DNA from: Micropterus salmoides
Lineage: Eukaryota > Chordata > Actinopteri > Centrarchiformes > Centrarchidae
DNA length: 64,000 nucleotides
NCBI RefSeq assembly: GCF_014851395.1
Contig: NW_024040485.1
Coordinates: forward strand, 5,666,104-5,730,103
Direction: 5' to 3'
The notes below the pieces were generated by a model. That model had not been told where the DNA came from, did no database searches, and was given only the letters and a program-made list of their open reading frames with translations. Both the position numbers and the translations under genes were made by a program. This document shows, piece after piece, positions 35,481-48,780 of this stretch. Position 1 is the first letter of the stretch. Each line of letters begins with the position of its first letter.

Positions 35481-38400
35481 TTGAAGAAAAGTTTATTACA
35501 ATATTCGATCAATCTTTAAATTGGGTTGGGTGGATCAAACGTGGAATGTTTCCTTTAAAGCCACATGGTTTATAGAGAAGGGAAAGTTTTTTGGAAGAAT
35601 TATTTTATGTCTGGGGAGGAAGGTGGAGAGCAGACAGTGTTTGCACAGACAGATCCAGATGAAGGGAAAGAGAGGTGGATGGAATAAATGAACAACGGAG
35701 GGAGAGAGGTGTGATGCTGCTCTGCAGAAACACTGAGTCATTCCCAGCTTCTACTTTGCGTTGCTGGAGGTAATTGTAACAACAGCTCAAACTTCGCCCA
35801 ATAAATGTTCCCATGATAATGTCCAGATGTGTGGGGTGTGTGTGTGCGGTGTGTGTGTGTGTGGGGGGGGGGGAGTATGTTAATGAGTTGTAGTGTATGA
35901 GTGGAGCGGGTTTGCTTATAGCTCAGTACTCCAGTAGCTTGGGAAGGAATGCAGCGCTGTTTGAAAATTCCTGGCTTTGTATTTACTGTATCACTTGTCT
36001 TAGTGGTGGAGCACTTATCAAACTGTGTGGGTGATAATGAAAATATTAATAATTGTATTTTTTTATATTGGATTCTTTGTCTAATTAATTTGATTTATTT
36101 TTATCTGTTTTTGTAGGTGTTACTCTTTTCTTTTTTTCTCTTCAGCCTTGGAAATTGCTGCTGATGCTAAACACCCACTTCTTATAATTTAAATAAATCA
36201 TTATTTCTGACAGAAATAATTGAGTTTGTGGTTTTGGTTTCAGAAGTGGGGGAGAACATGAAACTACATAGACGCTGTTGAAAAAACAAATGTTTGGCCA
36301 GTTGTCATGGATCTGAAGATGTTTAAACTTTCCTGTACAGGTGCATTTGCATTTTTAATAAAAAAAATCCTTATCTTTGTTGTTCATTTTAATAAACTCA
36401 GAGCTTTATTCATCTGGGTTATTATGGATGGACATTGAGGGGATTCTGTTTAGTGAGGTTCTAGTGGGTAAATAAAACTAAAATTTTGAAAACTGAGCAG
36501 CACATATCCTCTTCATCCATTTTTCTCATTAAAAACAGCAAATGTAAAAGCTTCCACGGAATTTATGAATCAATTATGTTTTTTATGTCAGTTAGTGTGA
36601 TATGGTTACCAAACCAATATTTTTTTCTCTAATTCTTCCATATTTCCAGTTTAACACTTGCTCAAAATGCTGCAAACAATACATCTCAACCTTCTCTTGC
36701 TCTTCCTGCCACTAGTCGCTTATTAAGTTTGACATTTGGTCAACTTACACTTACTGTTCTGTACATCACTGTGGGTTGGAGTGCCACTTAATAGCAAGAA
36801 ATGTTCATTTAAACATCTGCTGTTGGGCCCCCAGATGGAATGGCGCTTGTTTTGCCCTTGAGCAAGGCATTTGCTACGGAGAGCTGCATTTTGAGGGCAC
36901 GAGTAGCCAATGTGGTTAATGAGTTATGTGAGGGGATGGAGAGGGGGCTGCAGGGCTGCAGACTGAGAGACTCTCCTTAACTAGAGTGTGAAGAGACAGA
37001 CCCACTTCATTAAACGGCCTGTCTCGGTAAACACCGACTGCCTCCAGGACTGGCTGCAGTGAGTGAGTGAGTGAGTGTAGCCATCTGCATGCAGACAGAC
37101 ACACACATTGTTTCTCTCCATCTCTCTCCCTATGGCCCTTAATTTATAAGCTTCTGTAAGACACGGCGGCGAGGAGAGAGGAAGGGAAGCTAGGTGGATG
37201 TTTGATGCTATGAATAAAAATGCCATCACCTAAACATCACCATCGGCACAAAGACCTTACAAGTGAGCACTTAAGTCCATTTCTCACCGGGCATGTAAAG
37301 CCATCTGCGAACACATGGAGAATAAGACTGAGAGACAGAGATCCAATTAAAGTCAGAGATGGAAGGAGAGAGAGAGAGGACAGATTTTGTACACCTCCGG
37401 CTCAAATACCTCGATTTCAACATGGAAAACACTTGTTTATGCCCTGAGCTGTCAGCACTGCTGAAACATAATGTGTGTAAACAGACTTGCCTGAGAATTG
37501 CTGCATGTTTGACAGTGTGAAAACATAACAAATGTTTTTCTAATTGTTCATGTTGTTCATTAATCTAATTTGATAGTCATTGTTTTCAGCGCAGTACAGG
37601 TTTGGGCTCTGCTCCTATAGGACTCTGTTAGATTCTACTGGAGTGATCAGGTCTCAGTAAAGAATCATAAAAACAATCACCACATTTTGATTTACAAAAT
37701 TAAAATAAGCAATGTCTGTAAGAGATTTGAGGGAGAAAAACACATTTCCCGCATCAAACTCACGAAGAGACTTTTTCGAAAACCACCACCTAACAAGCTT
37801 TATGTCTGTGTGCCATGACGAAAATCAGCAGTCAACACCTGAATTCCTTGAGTCTGAGACGAGCTGACTGTCTGAGCTTCAGTCCAAACCTGCTGACGAC
37901 GTTTCTCACAGTGTGAAAACGCTATAGGTGTTTTTGTCTTTTCAAAAATCGTAGCACGGTTATTTATCTGGCTTGGTCAGGAGGCCTGTTTTTGGATCTG
38001 TACTTCTGGAGGAAAGGGTCTCATTAGACATACATTCCTATGATTCCACACAGTCTTACCTGAGAGCTTTTACTGCTGATCAGAAAGCCGCCAGACTGAA
38101 GGAATATTGTGATATTCTGCCGAGCTTCTTAAGGAAAACTCTCTGTTCTCTTGTCAGAGAGTGCAGAGGTCAGGCTTGGCTTCAGCACAGAGACCCCAAA
38201 GCTGGTATGGATTTTTTGTCTTGCTCAAGGACAACACATCTGATATGGTCTCTCAGGTCCAGGTTCTCTGTTGTTGTACTTTACCCTTTTCAGCTTTAGT
38301 TACTCACCAGGCAAAGGCTTTCAGACAGTATGGCAATAACAGAAAACAAATGTGTAAACAGAAAGAATGTCAGATTTAAAAACAAAAGCTTTAGACACGA

Positions 38401-38875
38401 TGTGCTGTAAATGTATATATAACTGATTTCCACTTGGATTTCCCATCCTGTCAGTCAGAAGGGGAATCTGAAGCTGAGTCAAGTCTGATGGTCAGCACAG
38501 ATTATCTGTTAGGAAGCTTTTTGATTAGTTTTCCACTGGAGACGTCCAGACAACAGTGATGTTACAGAAGTCAGCTTTATTTAAAGTTAAATAACATTTT
38601 CTGGGTAAGTTAAGTCACATGACTTACGCACTGTACGCAATGTATTTGTCAGTACCTGTCACTGGATTGTACTTTACAATGCTCGTACGTGTCGTTTTGA
38701 GACAATCGACCTATTTACTTGTTTAGGTATGATGACGTGTTAACTAAAAATAACTGTACACTTTTTTGCACCTAGAAATGTAAACGTTTTGGTACATGTA
38801 TTCAGTGACACATCCTCTTTTCCTTCTAGTGCAGTAGTTCCCGATGTGGGGGTCAAGATCGATCAGTTGACAAAA

Positions 38876-39255
38876 TGAGGGCTGTGTCCGAAATCACCAC
38901 TCACTCACTACTCCCTGTCTAGTGAGTTGTGTGTAGAGAGCTATATACCGAGCTCACTTGCTAAATGAACACTTTTGGACACTACTCTTTTACCTTGTTA
39001 ATTACGTCATTGCTGTCAGACAATCGATTGGTGGACTGTTGTTTTCTATCAGTGCAATGCATGATGAGATCTAGGGCTTGGTTAGTGGCTGTCGGTTGTA
39101 CACTACTTTTCAAAATTAATTCTGGGATACTTTGAGTGGACTATAAAGGGAATAACAATTCTCATTATACATTCAGACAGCACTACAAAATGGCCAGCTC
39201 ACTATATAGTCCACTATATATAGTGAGTAGTGGGTGATTTCGGGCACAGCTGAGG
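38876..39255. mobile_element. 370-bp MITE with about 30-bp TIRs
   Basis: The left end GCTGTGTCCGAAATCACCAC with TCACTCACTA (38881-38910) is nearly the reverse complement of the right end TAGTGAGTAGTGGGTGATTT with CGGGCACAGC (39221-39250). TGAGG flanks both sides (38876-38880, 39251-39255) as a probable 5-bp target duplication. No coding sequence is present inside. The superfamily is not determined. Confidence 0.8.
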
Positions 39256-40781
39256 TCTTAAGGTCCATTTAATTTCGACTTCTGGAACTCTTAAAGCTCT
39301 AAAGTCAACTGCTGTTTCCAAGGGCAAGAATGAACTTTCCTGTTCAAAGTTTTTAGTCACGTGACATGCGCGGTGACCTGGAGGGCAAAACAACAGACCA
39401 ACATAGCAGCTCACACCGCGACTCCCCTGTAGAGACGCCGCAAAAGCAGTAAATTTTATTTGGATCACCTTTCAACGAAAAAGAGAGATATGAACACAAA
39501 TTGCAAGTGTGGGTCATATCCGATCCATATAACGTTACAGCACCCGCTGCCGCATTTCTACCGTTAAAACCCGCCAGCTCCCTGCCGCCGCTCCAATGAG
39601 ACAGGCTTGTCTCCTCCTCGATTAGTAAATCAGAAAGCACAACAACCATCCAGCATTTTGGCAACGCAAAAAGTAACAAACTCAAAGTCACAGTGTATCA
39701 CTTGCATAGGCCTATTGGCTCGCAGGCAACAGAAATTAACGTCTTTTTGTCCTCCAAGGGAGCGTTTTCAGTGGAGTGTGACGTCATGTGAAAACTATGA
39801 ATTAAATCCTTTGTTTTTGTGAAATACTTGAGAGTTTCCCTCCCCAGGCTTCTGTAAACTATTAAAATTAAAAAAGGGAACATCACTCTTTGCTCACAGC
39901 TCATGGACGTATATGCAACATGAGCACAAGAAGGCATTGCTGGGCTATAAAGGGCCGCAAGATCTAGCGTAAAATTTAGAGCTGAGACACCCTGCTAAAC
40001 AACAGTTTGTCAGGCATTATCCTCTTGCTTGCTGAGTCACAGGTATTTTTTTAGCTGTGGTCTGTAGTATAATCAGCCATTTAGTCGTGAATTCGCGTTG
40101 CATCCCACCATGCTTTCTTACACACTTGGCTCTGTGAGTCAGTCTGCTACAGCGCAGCACAGAGAGTGGAGGAGGGGAGGTGTTTATCAAGGCACACTTA
40201 CATACATACTCACGAACACACTTGAGTTACTTACGCACTTAAAAATGCACTTCAACTTGTGTGAATTCTTTGCTGAGCATATATACAGCAGCCTACATAC
40301 ATGGTACAAAACACATCAAGTGTGCCTGCAGATGCCAAACATAAGGTGCAATACATATCTTCCAGAAGTCACATACAAACAGCATGCACCTCCAGAGTGC
40401 CCACTTAGACACTTGAGGTGTTGTGAAGTGGACAGTGGGTGGACAGAGGGTTGTTGGCAGGTAAAAGATGAGGTGCTGCAGCGCTGGTGGGAGGTCCACA
40501 CAGACGGCAGAGACTGATGAAGTCTCTCAGTGCGCTCAGGGGGATCTTCAGATCCTCCCAGTACCTCACACTGTCATGGGTTTATGTTTCTATGGCTGCC
40601 TCGCTCTCTCCCTCTGCCCGTCCCTGTCTCAGTCCTAGAAAGAGTAGCCTCTGTTCAATTGCATTGACTCTCTGACTCCGTTCACACTGCACTTTCTTAA
40701 ATCTGATGTTGTTTTTCTTTTGTCCCCACACAGAGCTGATGTTTTCTTACCAGCAGGAAAAGCTAAAAACAGGCACGCAAG

Positions 40782-40829
40782 GTCATTTCCCTACGGGGAC
40801 AAATAAAGAGATTGATTGATTGTCATTTC
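40782..40829 (+). mobile_element. 32-bp LINE-tail insertion with 8-bp TSD
   Basis: The insert 40790-40821 starts CCTACGGGGACAAATAAAG and ends in GATTGATTGATT, the same tail as the LINE at 26405. GTCATTTC flanks it on both sides (40782-40789, 40822-40829). Because the LINE tail consensus itself probably has TTTCC before CTAC, the exact left boundary is ambiguous. Confidence 0.7.
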
Positions 40830-41663
40830 TCACCTCTGATGTAGACCAGTGGATATATATAACAGTTAGATATCTTACTTGTGGGAGAGAAATATCATTT
40901 CGTTCCACTCACATGTTCCCTTACATTCTGATCTACATATATTGTTCTTAAGTTGAAATGTGCCTTACATCATGGTGCCTCACAAACTATCTGTGACACA
41001 CTTAAGTCTGTTGAGATAATACTGTAAATATTGATCTTTTCACCATGCAAAGGAAAGAAGACAACCAGATGTTGCTGTTCCCCCAACATGCATTCAGTGA
41101 TTTATTATACAGCTGCTGTATCTGAGAATTTTCTTCACTGTGAAATGCTCCAATGTGCTGCTGCAATCTTCCATCATTCATTTGAGACAGCTGTTGGTAT
41201 TTAGGGTGCCACAGTGGCATCAGCTATAAGGACAAGAAGATAAAACATTGCAAACCAAGCCGGTCAGCTGACCAGATTGGTATTTTGAAGAAACGCCTCA
41301 AGTCAGTCAAAATCCGAAAGCATTCAGTGCCAGCAAAACATGTTGGAGAAAAGCAGATATGACATCCTTTGTTATGGCCTCCAGTTAGTAACATCAGCTT
41401 TCTGTTCGTAGCAGATTGACTTTCTCATGTAAGATCAGTGGAAAGCCTCTTTTAATAACACTACCAGTAATCACAGAATAACTATTCAACTTTTGATAAC
41501 CTAGAACACGTACTCATGCATATGTTCAGCAGCTTTGTACATTCAAGCAAACAGGGACACTGGGATAGGTCAATGTAAAAATCAATTATGAGCTCATATA
41601 ATAACGTGTTTTTTTTTGACAAGAGTGTAAATCTAAACCTGTATCTCCTCTCTTCTCCTACAG

Positions 41664-41845
41664 GTACGACTACGTGGAGGTTTACAACGGCGGAGATGAG
41701 CTTTCACCCATGTTGGGGAAGTTTTGCGGGAAGATCGCACCGTCTCCGATCATCTCCAGCGGCAGCCAGCTCCTCATCAAGTTTGTCTCCGACTATGAGA
41801 CACACGGGGCGGGCTTCTCTGTTCGCTACGAGGTCTTCAAGACAG
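41664..41845 (+). CDS. nrp1: nrp1 exon 3: second half of CUB domain a1
   Basis: Encodes the end of Lys89 through Thr149 and one base of Gly150. Reads YDYVEVYNGGDE, GKFCGKIAPSPIISSG and IKFVSDYETHGAGFSVRYEVFKTG, the C-terminal half of a neuropilin-1 CUB a1. Cys110 pairs with Cys88 by family homology. The acceptor is TTCTCCTACAG|GTACG and the donor ACAG|GTGTGT. The + strand frame stays open 34 codons into the intron, with an unusually cysteine-rich tail, before a stop at 41947-41949. Lying 21.8 kb from exon 2, it is still plainly its continuation because the codon split AA|G and the domain both join exactly. Confidence 0.97.
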
Positions 41846-43663
41846 GTGTGTACTGGTCTGTGGTTTCATCATACAACAACAACAAAATGAAATGTCCTTG
41901 TTGTAGCTACTTGTGTTGGAGCTGCAGTTGCCGTGCTGTTTTCCACTGAATGTGATGAATTGCCTCATTGAAAACAGCCAATTTAAATTCATTTGTAGTT
42001 TAGCCAGGTTTCTTCTGGAGCTTTTGGATCAATGTCACTCATGATGAAAAATAACCAGCAATAAATACTTTTTTGCCATTTTACATATTTCAGGAGGCTG
42101 GCAGGCTGTTCAAGGGCAGCAGGGGATGATAAGAAAACCAAACAGACTAAAGCTTTGATAATTCCTGTCCTCTCTGACAAAATTGGAAATTTAGTGTTAC
42201 CAATTTAGTGTTACCAAGTTAACTGAAGAGATCTGGGGACACGGCCCTCAGGCTTATTAGTTAAAACCCTCCCTCATGAGAGTGACAACCAATCAAATAT
42301 AACAAATGACGGTGCTTGTTCTATGGGTAAATTTAGGCTAGTCTGATCATCTGGCTGCCTTTCCCCAAGTGTAGGACAAGCACCCTACATTTTTTACAAA
42401 ACTGTGAAAAATCTGAATAAATATTTAGACTACAAACATTTTGCACAAAACATAAGCATATGATCTCTTACATGTTGATCAAACCAGTAACCAGCATCCT
42501 AAAATAACCTCTCAGAGAATATAGATAAAAATCTTTCCACACTCAGGTTGTCCAAACAGCCTGAGCTGCACCCCACGTACACTGACCTCCAAGCTGCAAG
42601 TTAAATAAACTCAAAGACCCAGAATTCCATTAGAGGAACAGTGAGTCCCAGCTGGGGCAGGATGCTAGCAGGATAGACCTACATAAACACTGCCTGTCGA
42701 GGAAGGAACCTTGCTCCCGTGTCCTACATTTGTATTTGCTCTTCCCTCTTGGGTCCACTTGAGTAACCGCCAAACGCTGAGTCTCCTGTGACCACTTCAG
42801 TTTCCACCAATGGGGACTTTAGATAAATCAGATAAAACGGGAATGTGCGCTTGCGTGAGATTCCTCTTCTTTTTTTGTTTGCACCCCAGAGAGCAATAAC
42901 CATTCACAGAATCACGGGATCCAGGAATAACAATCCCCAGATGGACTTTTGTTGAAAATATTGTAATATGAAAAATGAAACAAGTGCTTTTTGTTTTGTA
43001 CTGAAATGAGGAGTAAGGCAGTAATACGAGCGGGGTTAAGGGCAAGCTCTAAACTACAAAGTATAGCCCTACTTCTGATACACCTTTCAAATCCGCTTGT
43101 CTCAACTGTAATTTCAGGGTGCAAAGTGGAGCCTTGACTGATGAATGACACGAAGATGTTGGAAAGTCATTGTAATAAATCTTTAAAAGTGGGTCAACAG
43201 TGTATCAGCTTAGAAGGAACATTGGTCCTGAACGTTTTCCTGGTGGGATTTTTGTAAAGATAGAGTTTCTACATAGATGTGTGATGATTTATATTTGAGC
43301 TGTGATCAGATAGTATAATGATCAAATAGGGATTTATTGTACGTTCATCATGCTGTCTGGGGCTTCATGTCATTTAGGAAAGGTCCAACTTTATGTCATT
43401 TGTCATGAAATAGACTCCTATGATTGTGTTGAAAGTCAGTTTAAATTGATAAATGGAATTGTGGGTCAATTCTTCCAGATCCTTTTAATTAAAAATAACC
43501 TTAAAACCTGGAAAAATAAAACGAAAATGATCTGCAAAGCTATAGCTAAATAAGAATATGATATTTTTATTATTTCGAGTGAAAAGAGCCTTCCACCTTA
43601 CGTGATATATGTCTTAAAATACAGTACTGTTTTAAGGTTCAATGTCCATTTATGACTTTGGGA

Positions 43664-43728
43664 ACAGAATCAGAATCAGCATTAGCTTTATTTGCCAGGT
43701 ATGTGTACACATATGAGGAATTTCACAC
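43664..43728 (-). repeat. LINE 3'-end fragment
   Basis: CAGAATCAGAATCAGC, then TAGCTTTATTTGCCAGGTATG and TGAGGAATTT, is the reverse-strand 3' end of a widespread fish LINE/SINE family whose tail repeats GATTCT. Confidence 0.65.
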
Positions 43729-43975
43729 ACATCTGTGTGTCTGTGCACGCTGCTGCTGTCCCTCCTTGTTTATCAGAGAAACAGAGTGACTGTTTTCGTG
43801 TTGTTGTTGAGTAACTCACTACTGGCTACTGCTCAGCTGCAGCACAGAATATTCAGAACTCTGTGTGTGTGTGTGTGGGCATCAACCGTTTTCGTATGTT
43901 TACTGAGATTATCTTTTTGTTATGTGTGTTGCTCTGTGCCTAGACTTGTCTTTGCAATTCAATGTATATACCTGC

Positions 43976-44008
<33 letters not shown>

Positions 44009-44478
44009 TAGACAGGTACATGGGACCCTAGGCTCATTTAGCTAATGGGCTGTTTGTCCTTGGAGGCAACAGGGGTGACCTGCAGATGAGATGGATGCTC
44101 CGGCATGTCAGAGCCAGAAGAGGGGTTTGAAAACTAGGACAGCATGTGTTGGGGGGAGTGTGTGTGTGTGTGTGTGTGTATTGGCCTCAATATGGGTCCT
44201 CTACCCTCTAACAAGTTAAAAACAGCACTTGTACTCACTCAGGTAATCCCCCTGCCATGTTGCTGCCTTCCTTCTCGCCACATTTAAAATCCATTACAGT
44301 CAGAGCAGCGTATTGAAACTCAGTGCTAAATGGAGATGCTGCTCTGGTTACAAACAGGCTTTAAAGTCTATAGAGACCCCCCTCTTTGTCTTTCTCTCAC
44401 TGCCTGTTTTTGTCGTGTGATCTCAGAATATTTTTAGATCTCAGACATCTTTTTAAATGTAATTTTTAAGAACATTGG

Positions 44479-45131
44479 CACACAGCTAGGGCTGTCGCGG
44501 TGAAGTAATTTCCCTTGCAGTGATTTATTGTGGCTCCACAGTGGTATGCGGTCTTATTGCCAGTTTTGTTTTGTTTTTGCAAAGTAATTTGGTGCAATAA
44601 TGCATAGTAAGTGTGTCTATGGATCTCACTTCACCACCTAGCGAGCCACACACTGCAGTTGTATTGTCTGACCAAGCTAGCTGCTGCATACTAGTCAAAG
44701 TTACACAATGTTGCCAAGCTAATTCATTCCTGCAGGCTGACCATGCCTTTTTTTTACGGGCATTCAACCTGCTACAGTCTTTTTTTTTTGTGGGCTTCAA
44801 ATGAGGCTTAACGGTCACACAGTTTCTGTTAACTGTCTCTCAATATTACAACATTAGTCTATTGTCCAAATTAGCGGCACAATATGCTAATGCAAAGTTA
44901 GCTAACCTACAAAATAAACAGTAAAACAACATAAAATATGACAAAACTTCCAGCTTCCAAGTTCTAAAGTCGTGTTGCTTGTCAAATTTTTGAACCATTG
45001 ATTTGTTCATTTAACCCGCACTGAAATGTAGGAACATACCGATTGTTGCTTTTGCTTGTCATCCTTTACGGTTCGCTTGCCAATAGTGCGGCATTTAAAT
45101 TTTGCGTTATCGCGAGAGCCCTACACACAGT
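44479..45131. mobile_element. 637-bp hAT-type element with 8-bp TSD
   Basis: The element spans 44487-45123. The left end TAGGGCTGTCGCGGTGAA and the right end, read in reverse, TAGGGCTCTCGCGATAAC form inverted repeats. Flanks CACACAGC (44479-44486) and CACACAGT (45124-45131) match at seven of eight positions, as expected for a slightly decayed hAT target duplication. The 97-codon minus-strand open frame inside (44525-44818) has no transposase motif I can identify. Confidence 0.8.
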
Positions 45132-46626
45132 TTAAATGTATTATATTTTATTTTAAATTACTTGAGAAGTATTTTTAGGCTTATTTTGATTTTTGAGTCA
45201 TTCAAATTCAAGTATGTTTAATTAAAATAACAGGATTAAGTATTCACCAGGATTATATTTTCGTCAAGAGCTCTTTGGAACAGCGTTCTGACAATGGAGT
45301 AGGGAGATAAAGTTTGAAAGTATAACTTAAATTAATAAAGATATTGTGAATTATATTTTTATTTTTTCTTCTGGGCTGGTGACCACAGTCTTTTATTACC
45401 CCTAGGTCTGCTTGATGTGACATGCACTTCTACATACCTTTCTGTATATGTATCTGTCTGTGGCTTCATCCCTCGTTCTTTCCCTCTTTGCGTACCTCTC
45501 CTGCCTTCTGTCTCTCTCTCTTTTCCACGTAGGTCATTATGATGAGAAAACCCCAAAACCCCACCGCAAAAAGCAATAACCCTCATTCAGATGACATGCT
45601 CTGTTTGGCTTTAAAGATAGCGCTAGGCAAAAGTGGGTAAATCTCTGTCTAATGAGCGTTGGGCTGTAAAGCTCTGGCACATTCACCTCCCTCAACCATC
45701 ACCATCGCCATAACCATAACTCCACCCTCTGCTGACCACAGAATACATCATTTATAAATGATAGCCAAGTGAGTCCCCTTCAGCGCCCTGGAACTATATT
45801 TGCCCCAACTGGCTTGTTATATTGCAGGTTTTCAAACCAGAAACACATGTCTCAGCGGTTTAGTCAACGTGGGGAGGGAGTGACAGTTGATTTAAAGGTC
45901 GTTGATAAAAAAGATGAAAGAAAGATGGATGGATGGACTGAGAATGAGCCGATGAGAGCAATGTACCATGTTCTTTGAGAAAAGTACACGCTCGTGTTAG
46001 TGACATAACAGACATGCTTGAACACACAACCTCAAACGTAAAAAGTATGCAAACACAATGTCACATATGGCGTATGGATCTTTTGGCTCGATTGACCTTT
46101 TTTGTGGGCAAGATTTTCTTTTTTTACAGATTACATAAAATTTGGTGGACAGTTCAGGCACAAACTAAGGAACACATTATTTGTTTTTGGTTTGGTTCAT
46201 AACGTTTTGGAACTTTTTTGTTTCTTTTGTTTTCATGGGTTCATGCACTTATCTGAACAAAGCAAAGTCTGGTTGAAGGTATGCGGTTTCTGGTTTACAT
46301 GTAACAATGTTTGTTTTATCTTTTGTTGATGCAGCAGTTTGTAGGTAAGTCAGGAAGATATTTCACTTCTTGCGTGTTTACTTGCTTGTCTTCAGATCAA
46401 AAGGTGCTCTGTGCACTCATCCAAAAACGCTCTGAAAAGAATCAGCTGGCTCAAAAGATTACCTACAGGGGCCCATGAGGTTCAGTTCTCAGAGTAACGC
46501 ATGTTAGCAAAAAATGTCTTTGCATTATTAGTTTTTATTTTTCCAGGCATGAGCTTAAATCACATTAATTTCATAGACATACATTTCTCATAAAGCGTAG
46601 ATTTACTCAACCCATCTGCACATTTG

Positions 46627-46655
<29 letters not shown>
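46627..46655. repeat. CA microsatellite
   Basis: About 14 CA units in intron 3. Confidence 0.95.
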
Positions 46656-46657
<2 letters not shown>

Positions 46658-48780
46658 GGAAAGTGGGCCAGCTGAGCAGGATCGAAGCCTGCCTCAGCCC
46701 TTCCACATCATTTATCATGTCGCCCTTTTAATGACACCACCTGTGTCAACTGCAAGGGGTCCACGGGAGTGTGTGTGTCTCTCTGTGTTTCTGTGTGTGT
46801 GCATTCATGGCATGCTCAGATAAAATGCAGGTCACATCTGGCCTGGCAACATAACGACCCCCACCCCCAGTACACACACACAGAGGCACAAGCACACATA
46901 CACACACACACACATGTCTCGTGCCTCCAAGGGATGCTTGACCCTCGTCCACGCCTCACGTCGTCCTCCCTCCACCGTGATCAGTCACCGTCTTGTAAAC
47001 TCGCTCATGTCACTTTACGACAGGAGAGGTGTGAACTTCCAGCCGGCAGTTGACTGATGCGAGCCGACGCAGGGATTTTTTCTTCAGCAGTATTGACGGT
47101 GTGGATGTGACTGTGGAGAAAACAGCTTGTGGAGAAACAACGACAGTGACATAACAGCTGTCGCGTTCACCAGCCGCTCTGTTTGTACTTTTATCCGGAG
47201 ACATTTATGTCATGTGTTGATGCTGCATAGTGAATGTTTGGTTTGAAAAGACTTTATTTCATTATCCTACAATCCAAAAGAGCTTGTGATGCTTATGAGG
47301 AATTATGAGGTTTTTCATGCCACCACAGTGGATGTAATTCTGTTTTGCGTTGTGTAAAAGAAAAGGATCACACTTCCTTAGACTTTCTTTAAGCAGGCAC
47401 CATCATCTGCAACTGCAGTTGTTGTGAAACAAAGCATTTATAGGCTTTCTGCATAATTCTCTCTGTGCCTGTGTAACATCATGATTTAAGTGCCAACTTG
47501 GTCTCAGCAGTACACTCTACAACAACAAGCTTTCAAGACAAGAAGAAAAGCAACATTAACTTAATGAGAAGGTGATTAAATTCAATGTGAAAATATACCC
47601 CATCATATACCTGTACCCTTCAAAATGAAAGTCTTTCCTTAATCAACATAGGATTTTACAGGAATCTTCACTGCCTCATTCAAATTATTAAAATGCTTCA
47701 GAGATAATACTGACACAGAGCATTAACACACAGTCAATCCACAAAGTACATAACAGCACTGAACACAAATTATGAGGTTGTGGTTGAATGATTATGTAGG
47801 GTAGTGTGCGTGCGCATTTGGACATGTCTAATGAGCTAATAGGGTTGTATTTGTCTGTCTCTGAGTGCATCTGTGTGTGTTGTTGTTTGTTGACCGGGAT
47901 CAGCCCCTGTAAACAGCCCCTCAGTGTCTGGCACTGTGAGCAACACCCCACCCCAGTCAAAACACAGACACAGACGGCTCCGACGGGAGGGGGCCAATTG
48001 GTTTGAGTGGATGGAGATGACATGGGTTTTGTCAATAAAACAAAGGTTCTGTTTAAAGAAAATGTTAACTAGTCATTGAGTCTGTTACTGCTTCTCAAAG
48101 ATTCAACTGGGGTCTTTTTATCTTTTTTTTTTTTAAACAATTTGGCCGTTTTATCAGGAGCCAGTGATGTGGTTTTTCTTATTTTAGGATCTTCTCATGT
48201 GATACTGTCAACTGGAAATTGAAAGATTTTTCGGCGAATTCCCGCAATGTTTAGGAGAAAATCTAGTTTTAAGACTCAAAGACTCAGTTAAAGCAAATAT
48301 TTTATTCCAGTGAAGTCACAGCTGCAAAAGTGTTTCAGTCTGCCAACATTTTAGACACCCAGAAAGGTTAAAAAACTGACAGTAGCTTAGTTTGTGTGCG
48401 TTTCCAAAATGTCTAAATCCTTATTTTTGCAGCAGGAAAACAGACAAAAAAGGTCAACAACATAGAACACAGACTAAAAAGAACAACCCAAGCAGGCACA
48501 AATTTTTCTTTTAAAGGATATTCTGGTAGATTCAACATTCATTTTGTATCTATGCAGTTTTAAAATGTGTGCTGGAAATACCTTTTATTCTGTTTCAAAG
48601 ACCCCAAACCGCTCATTCTGTACTAAGCAAAGGCTGCAAAAAGTGCTCAAGGTGTTATTCAATGTGAAAGTAATGTGTGAACACGTTATGACCCCGACCC
48701 CTGTCCGAGTGAGAATTACTCACTCTGTCCAAACACATCTTGACACTTTAAAAACCCATCAGTATCTTCTCGCTTCGTAG

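Larger units (their letters stand above)
19859..41663 (+). other. nrp1: nrp1 intron 2 (21.8 kb)
   Basis: The largest intron, splitting CUB a1. It holds three copies of an ATCGATTAA-type repeat (20.4, 22.2, 22.7 kb), a CA run (24.05 kb), the GATG-repeat zone with a LINE 3' end (25.0-26.55 kb), a purine-rich repeat (28.4-28.9 kb), the second copy of a repeat also found at 0.9 kb (34.1 kb), a 370-bp MITE (38.9 kb) and a tiny retro-insertion (40.8 kb). CA runs occur at 30925-30949 and GT runs near 34.62 and 35.84 kb. I see no additional exon. Unique-looking stretches at about 32340-32600 and 32980-33110 could be regulatory. Confidence 0.85.
41846..48780 (+). other. nrp1: nrp1 intron 3 (6.9 kb)
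   Basis: Separates CUB a1 from a2. Contents: a reversed LINE tail at 43664-43728, GT runs at about 43975-44008 and 44159-44180, an hAT-type element at 44479-45131, and a CA run at 46627-46655. No further exon is recognisable. Confidence 0.85.

Noticed and set aside
37973..38299. 108-codon + strand open frame in intron 2
   Set aside because: It looked weakly protein-like at first, but I could not match it to any family and it has no splice or promoter context.
40098..40517. 139-codon + strand open frame in intron 2
   Set aside because: No domain, no splice context, and two other frames are open in the same place.
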